In this document: piece by piece, positions 59,828 through 64,000 of the stretch
Position numbering within the stretch: the stretch's first letter is position 1
Layout: each line of letters opens with the position of its first letter
Source of the DNA: Denitrobaculum sp965232285
GTDB taxonomy: Bacteria; Pseudomonadota; Alphaproteobacteria; Kiloniellales; Kiloniellaceae
Assembly (NCBI GenBank): GCA_965232285.1
Contig: CBDDPL010000004.1
Span: 1,054,001 to 1,118,000, forward strand
Direction: 5' to 3'
Length of the DNA stretch: 64,000 nt
Notes under the pieces: generated by a model
Database searches by the model: none
What the model was told of the DNA's origin: nothing
Seen by the model: the letters and a program-made list of their open reading frames with translations, nothing else
Position numbers and translations under genes: made by a program

Positions 59828-60907
59828 TTAGGTATTGTCCGGGTTCTGACCGAGCAGCTCTTCCGGCGTGAAGGGCGCGAAGCACTCCGCATAGCCGGTG
59901 CCGGTGTTGAACGACTTCGGCAGGTCAGGGAAGTAGTTCACGCCGGCCTTCAGATCGTCGGACTTCACCTGAGGGATCGGCAGGAAGATGGTCTGCGGCA
60001 GCTCGTTGCCCTCCAGAAGCGCGACGGCTGCCTCCAGCGCGATCGCTGACATGGCCGGCGCCTGGCTGGCCGAGATGCCTGGAATGTCAAGCTCACTCAT
60101 CAGCATCCGTACGCCGTTTTCACCGTCGACACCCATGGGCACGATCGGATGACCGGCGGCTTGCAGGGCGTTGATCGATCCGGCCGAGCCATGCTGTGAC
60201 ACCACAGCGTCAAAAGTCCCGTGGGTGGCCAGTGCGTCGGCGACGACCTTCTGGCTGGTGCCGGTGTCCCAGTTGCCGACGACCTCGACGATCTCCAGGC
60301 CATCGACCTTCTCGAGCACACTCATCATGCCCAGCCGGCGATCGCGGTCGGTGGCGTTGCCCGGCAGGCCGTTCACCATCAGGATCTTCTTCGCGGAGCC
60401 GCCGAGGATGTCCATGACGGTCTGGGCTTTCAGCGTGCCCAGGTCGAGCTGGCTTTCGTTCACCTGCACCACCTTGTCGGTGTCCAGGACGTTATCGAAG
60501 GGCACGAGGATCGTGCCGGCACGCTCGGCCCGGCGGATGACCGGCTCGAAAGCGGTGGGATTGACCGCGATGAAGGTGATGGCGTCGTAGCCCGCGGCGA
60601 TGAAGTTATCGATGGCGGCGATCTGCGCGGCGCTGTCATTGCCGACCGAGACGACGGTGAACTCGTCGATCTTGCCCGCGTTGGCCTCGCGCGCGGCCCA
60701 GGCCTTGGCCGACTGAATCGCCTGGATACGCCAGTCGTTGCCGGCAAAGCCGTTTACGAAGGCTAGCTTATAGGGGCCCTCTTTCGCGGGGTAGGATTTC
60801 GTCGAGGTGCCCGGTGCCGGCGCGAAACACTCCGGACGATAGGTATCGGCGGATGCCGCGCCAGCCGCGGCGAACGCGAGGACAGTGCTGAGCAAAAGTG
60901 TCTTCAT
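59828..60907 (-). CDS. Sugar ABC transporter periplasmic substrate-binding protein
   Basis: A 359-residue binding protein of the ribose/galactose type (periplasmic binding protein family 4). The signal peptide is residues 1-20 (ending AASAD). Core motifs: YKLAFVNGFAGNDWRIQAIQSAKAW near residue 47, AAIDNFIAAGYDAITFIAVNPTAFEPVI near 95, and a late GVDGENGVRMLM near 263. First gene of the operon, after a divergent promoter with two palindromes. The substrate is probably a sugar or polyol whose lactone is hydrolysed by the SMP-30 protein. Confidence 0.92.
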   Translation of the reverse strand: MKTLLLSTVLAFAAAGAASADTYRPECFAPAPGTSTKSYPAKEGPYKLAFVNGFAGNDWRIQAIQSAKAWAAREANAGKIDEFTVVSVGNDSAAQIAAIDNFIAAGYDAITFIAVNPTAFEPVIRRAERAGTILVPFDNVLDTDKVVQVNESQLDLGTLKAQTVMDILGGSAKKILMVNGLPGNATDRDRRLGMMSVLEKVDGLEIVEVVGNWDTGTSQKVVADALATHGTFDAVVSQHGSAGSINALQAAGHPIVPMGVDGENGVRMLMSELDIPGISASQAPAMSAIALEAAVALLEGNELPQTIFLPIPQVKSDDLKAGVNYFPDLPKSFNTGTGYAECFAPFTPEELLGQNPDNT

Positions 60908-60952
60908 TTGGGCCTCCCAGTGGTCTCTTGTTCGGTCAGTCGAGCTGATTTA

Positions 60953-60997
60953 TGTTTACGTAAACACATTCGGCAAAAGTTTATGTTTACGTAAACT
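60953..60997. promoter_or_regulatory. Two LacI-type operators between the ABC operon and lacI-family gene
   Basis: The perfect palindrome GTTTACGTAAAC occurs at 60954-60965 and again at 60985-60996, 31 bases centre to centre (about three helical turns). The CG centre and length are typical for LacI-family repressors. They lie between the divergent starts at 60907 and 61043, so one regulator could control both genes. Confidence 0.85.
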
Positions 60998-61042
60998 TGT
61001 GTCAAGGAATAAATTGGGTTCCGACGACGGAGGGGCGTCGCT

Positions 61043-62068
61043 ATGGCACGAATGAAGAGCAATAAATCTGCCAACGCACTACCGACGATGCATGACGTCG
61101 CGCGGGTGGCCGGTGTCAGCCAGATGACGGTTTCGCGTGTGATGCGGGGGACGGGCTACATCTCGAAGACCGTCCAGGAGCAGGTCCATGCCGCGGCGCG
61201 CGAGATCGGATACGTGCATAACCGCTTGGCCGGCGGAATCGCGGCATACGACAATCCGATCGTCGGGGTCGTGGTGCCGACGCTGCAGAACCGCGTCTTC
61301 ACCGAGGTGCTCTCGGGGATCAGCGATACCCTGACGAAAAGCGGCCTGCGGCCGGTCTTCGGGGTGACGGAGTACTCCGACGGGGTCGAGGAAGATGTTG
61401 TGTTCGACCTGCTCTCCTGGCGCCCGCGGGGGCTGGTGATACCCGGCCTGGAGCATTCGGACAATGTCCGCCGCATCATTCAGCAGACTGGCGTCCGCAG
61501 CGTCGAGATCATGGATGTCGACGGTGATCCGATTGCCGACTGCGTTGGCATTTCGCATGTGCAGGCGGGATCGGAAATGGCGCAGCATATGATCGAACGC
61601 GGCTACCGGCGATTCGCTCTGCTATCCAGCCAGGGGGGGCGCGACCTGCGCGCGAGCAAGCGACACAAGGCCTTTATCGACGTGGTGCGGCAGGCCGGCG
61701 GGCAGATCGTGTCGAGCCCCAGTGTCGATGAAGTGTCTTCGATGGTTCTGGGCCGCCGGCTGACGGCTGAACTGCTGGCGTCAGCGACCAAAGCCGATGC
61801 AATCTACTTCTCGAACGACGACCTTGCCGCAGGTGGCGTTATGCACTGCCTTAGCGAAGGGATTTCGATGCCGGACGATATTGCGCTGGCCGGTTTCAAC
61901 GGTCTCGAGTTTCTGGACGCCCTGCCTATCAGCATCACGACGACGCTGACGCCGAGATACCAGATCGGGGCCGTCGCGGCCGAGTGGATTACAAGCTCCG
62001 ACGAAGAGGGCCGCGCCGGCCGCATTCAGCAGCTCGAGGCGAAACTACGGCCTGGTGAGACGACATAG
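61043..62068 (+). CDS. LacI-family transcriptional regulator
   Basis: A 341-residue repressor. The helix-turn-helix and hinge are TMHDVARVAGVSQMTVSRVMRGTGYISKTVQEQVHAAARE (split at residues ~15-55), followed by a periplasmic-binding-protein-like effector domain (PIVGVVVPTLQNRVFTEVLSGI near 70). It diverges from the sugar ABC operon and should bind the two palindromes at 60953-60997, with the transported sugar or its derivative as inducer. Start ATG 61043 follows a ggagg-like site. Confidence 0.92.
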   Translation: MARMKSNKSANALPTMHDVARVAGVSQMTVSRVMRGTGYISKTVQEQVHAAAREIGYVHNRLAGGIAAYDNPIVGVVVPTLQNRVFTEVLSGISDTLTKSGLRPVFGVTEYSDGVEEDVVFDLLSWRPRGLVIPGLEHSDNVRRIIQQTGVRSVEIMDVDGDPIADCVGISHVQAGSEMAQHMIERGYRRFALLSSQGGRDLRASKRHKAFIDVVRQAGGQIVSSPSVDEVSSMVLGRRLTAELLASATKADAIYFSNDDLAAGGVMHCLSEGISMPDDIALAGFNGLEFLDALPISITTTLTPRYQIGAVAAEWITSSDEEGRAGRIQQLEAKLRPGETT

Positions 62069-62170
62069 ACAAATGACGAAGGCCCGCGTTGCCTCGCCAT
62101 TCCATCCGACAACATATACCCAGAATTCGTCGCCTGGTGATGTTTTCCATGCGTTAGTCTATACTGAACT

Positions 62171-62644
62171 ATGAACTTCTGGTTGCCCTTGTCTGTCACT
62201 GCTTTCTATGTGGGTACTGGCAACTCTGTGCTGGCGCGCTTCGCGGGTACCTGCACTCAGGGTGATGCCGGGCGTCTCTTTGGTGTTGTCATCTCCGCCA
62301 CGCTTTTTTTCATGGCGCTCGCAGCGATGAAGGCGAGCGCGAAAGAACGTGTAGTCGCCGTCTTCATCATACCGCTTCTCCCTGTCCTCGTCTGGCAGGC
62401 TTGGTTTGCTTCTCGGCTGAGTTTTGAAATTCTGGTGCGGGGATATTCAGCTTGTGATGTACTTGAGGAATCACCCCATTCCTTTCCCATGAGTGGTTCA
62501 GAGGTGTTCTACGCTGTCGCTTGGCCTTTCGCATTTTTTTCAGTGCTATTGGGTATCGCGGTCTTATGGCGCAGGCGTCCAGTGCCTATCAAAATAGGGC
62601 TTAGCCTATCGTCAAAACTTTCCCGCCAGCGCCTCGGCCAGTGA
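62171..62644 (+). CDS. Hypothetical membrane protein, 157 residues
   Basis: Not recognised. Three to four hydrophobic segments (about residues 3-15, 35-52, 60-80 and 112-135), with a cysteine in the first periplasmic stretch (AGTCTQGDAG) and one in SACDVLEESP near 97, a possible disulfide. Base composition and lack of family suggest accessory origin. Its 3' end overlaps the convergent GntR gene by 33 bases. Confidence 0.55.
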   Translation: MNFWLPLSVTAFYVGTGNSVLARFAGTCTQGDAGRLFGVVISATLFFMALAAMKASAKERVVAVFIIPLLPVLVWQAWFASRLSFEILVRGYSACDVLEESPHSFPMSGSEVFYAVAWPFAFFSVLLGIAVLWRRRPVPIKIGLSLSSKLSRQRLGQ

Positions 62645-63364
62645 CGTCTCCCGCTCCGGCTGGCTCTTCAAATTCAACCCCGAATGCAGATCGATCAGGT
62701 GGCTGCGCATGACCTCCTGCGCCGCCTCGCCATCGCGCGCGGCGAGGGCGTCCATCAGGGCGTGGTGGGCATGGCTTTCGCAGGTGGTGTCGGGGCGGAC
62801 CCAGTAGAGCGCGATGATCAGGGAGGACTTGGTGATCAGGGACTGGACCATGGCCGTGTAGAGGCTGTGATCGGCGATGTCCGCAATGTCGATGTGGAAA
62901 AGGCCGGAGAGGGCGAGGGCCTTGCCCATATTCTTTTCGGCCAGTGCCTGGTGCTCGGCTTCCATATGCCGTTCGAGACGCTCCAGATCCGCGTCTGAGA
63001 TCCGGGTTGCGGCCCGACGCGCGACCTCCGGTTCGATCAGGGCGCGGGCTTCGAAGACTTCGTGGGCGTCGCGGATGGTCGGCTTGGCGACGTAGGCGCC
63101 GCGGTTGCGCTTGATCTCCACGAGACCACTGTGCGCCAGGGCCTGCAGGGCTGAGCGGACCACCGTGCGGCCGGCGCCGTAGACCTCGCCGACTTCGTCT
63201 TCCGAGAGTTTGAGGCCGGGCTGCAGACGGTGTTCGATGATCGCGTTCTGCAGCTTCAGGCAGATGTCCAGGGCGCGGCCGGGGGGCAGGGAGAAGGCGC
63301 CGTCGAAGCCCTCGGCACGGGAGCGGGCTGAAGTCGTATCTGACTTGGCGGCGGGTGCGGGCAT
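62612..63364 (-). CDS. GntR-family regulator with FCD domain
   Basis: About 250 residues from ATG 63364, chosen because GGAGAAG lies eight bases upstream; the frame could extend to 63481. The winged helix is at about residues 30-90 (LKLSEDEVGEVYGAGRTVVRSALQALAHSGLVEIKRNRGAYV), and the FCD ligand domain follows, with His residues in MEAEHQAL and LFHIDIADIADHSLY that bind a metal. It diverges from the PotA-like ATPase at 63698, which it likely controls. A broken relative lies at 55195. Confidence 0.9.
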   Translation of the reverse strand: MPAPAAKSDTTSARSRAEGFDGAFSLPPGRALDICLKLQNAIIEHRLQPGLKLSEDEVGEVYGAGRTVVRSALQALAHSGLVEIKRNRGAYVAKPTIRDAHEVFEARALIEPEVARRAATRISDADLERLERHMEAEHQALAEKNMGKALALSGLFHIDIADIADHSLYTAMVQSLITKSSLIIALYWVRPDTTCESHAHHALMDALAARDGEAAQEVMRSHLIDLHSGLNLKSQPERETSLAEALAGKF

Positions 63365-63518
63365 TTCGAATCTTCTCCGGGCGGGCTCCGTCGTTTCGAA
63401 TGGGTGCTTGATCGCGTCTCTGGAGACCGGGGGCAACAGGAAAATGACCTCACCCGGCATCTCTTTCTGCGCGTTCGTCATTGGACATAGACCCGGCGCC
63501 GAAAAGGCACAAGGAAAA

Positions 63519-63530
63519 ATCGTATACGAT
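63519..63530. promoter_or_regulatory. Candidate GntR/FCD operator
   Basis: ATCGTATACGAT is a perfect 12-bp palindrome between the divergent GntR and ABC ATPase starts. Its T-N-G-T...A-C-N-A pattern suits FCD-type GntR regulators. It lies 155 bases upstream of the regulator start at 63364 and 168 bases upstream of the ABC gene. Confidence 0.55.
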
Positions 63531-63697
63531 TACTGCTTGAATCGTGTGCAGAATGATGGTTTTTTAGACAGACATATAGGGTCTGCTCCGAAGGTAGAAA
63601 AAATTATTTAATAAAAACAACGGCTAAATAAAAAATTAGAGCTTGGCACAGCCGTTGCAATTCCGTGAGCAGAGGGAAGCATCGCAGGGGGTTTACT

Positions 63698-64000
63698 GTG
63701 TCCGCGCTCGAACTTGTGACCGTCACCAAGGCTTACGGCGAGACCATCGCGGTCAAGGCGATCAACCATAAATTCGCCTCCGGCAGCTATTCCTGCCTGC
63801 TCGGGCCCTCGGGCTGCGGCAAGTCCTCGACCCTGCGCATGATTGCCGGTCACGAGGTGGTTTCTTCGGGTGATATCCTCCTGGGCGGAACCAACATCAC
63901 GGACCTGCCGCCGGCCAGGCGCGGCACGGCCATGATGTTCCAGAACTATGCGCTCTTTCCCCATCTCTCGGTGGTCGACAATGTCGCCTTCAGCAAGAAG
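63698..64000 (+). CDS. ABC transporter ATP-binding protein, PotA-like (cut by window edge)
   Basis: GTG at 63698, behind a gcaggggg site, opens 101 residues with no stop to the window end. LELVTVTKAYGETIAVKAINHKFASG is followed by Walker A LLGPSGCGKSSTLRMIAGHE near residue 40, then a spermidine/putrescine-type TDLPPARRGTAMMFQNYALFPHLSVVDNVAFS region including the Q-loop. The family imports polyamines or related small compounds; the rest of the operon is off the end. Confidence 0.9.
   Translation, partial: MSALELVTVTKAYGETIAVKAINHKFASGSYSCLLGPSGCGKSSTLRMIAGHEVVSSGDILLGGTNITDLPPARRGTAMMFQNYALFPHLSVVDNVAFSKK

Overview
The window looks like a chromosomal segment of a G+C-rich alphaproteobacterium. 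Reasons: TRAP and ribose-type ABC transporters, the aerobic (CobN-type) cobalamin route, a LuxI/LuxR pair, many LysR/GntR/LacI regulators, and best-family resemblance of most proteins to Rhodospirillales/Kiloniellales-like or Rhizobiales-like families. The genus cannot be fixed from sequence alone. No rRNA, tRNA or CRISPR array was seen.

Region 1 (1-4.8 kb): a cut-off GntR regulator diverges from a TRAP transporter (dctP, dctQ, dctM), which converges on a dihydropyrimidinase/hydantoinase; probably uptake and ring opening of a cyclic ureide or pyrimidine. Region 2 (5.3-10.8 kb): a tandem duplication of a hybrid histidine kinase plus response regulator. The first response regulator is a degenerate remnant and the first kinase has lost its obvious start, while the second kinase carries a 7-copy 15-bp in-frame minisatellite. 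Region 3 (10.8-29 kb): mostly housekeeping or metabolic genes (oxidoreductase with LysR, hydrolase, signal peptidase I, exported beta-propeller with LysR, sensor kinase, citramalate synthase, TrmJ, a SABATH-type methyltransferase, GST, methionine gamma-lyase with Lrp regulator).

Region 4 (29-41 kb) is an accessory stretch: a PEP-CTERM-like surface protein, a peptidoglycan-binding exported protein, nitrilase, a thioredoxin-like protein, a second exported beta-propeller with LysR, an aminoglycoside-acetyltransferase-like pseudogene, an integrase-less small-gene pair, and an extraordinary FGHRK-repeat exported protein. These are interspersed with at least two families of short dispersed repeats. 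Region 5 (41-47.4 kb): cobU, cobW, cobN, cobO, the aerobic cobalamin genes.

Region 6 (47.8-55.1 kb) is the most interesting part. It is a lower-G+C, all-minus-strand block: luxI, then a tightly overlapping operon of a threonine-aldolase-like PLP enzyme, a glutamate-5-kinase-like kinase, an ATP-grasp ligase, a glutathione-synthetase-like ATP-grasp ligase and an MFS transporter, then luxR. Related dyad-like boxes lie about 75-80 bp upstream of both luxI and the operon. I read it as a quorum-sensing-controlled, NRPS-independent small-peptide or modified amino-acid biosynthetic cluster; its product is unknown. It abuts a decayed GntR gene. Region 7 (55.4-62.1 kb): a sugar ABC transporter with an SMP-30 lactonase, controlled by a divergent LacI regulator with two palindromic operators. 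Region 8 (62-64 kb): a small membrane protein, a GntR/FCD regulator and the start of a PotA-like ABC ATPase.
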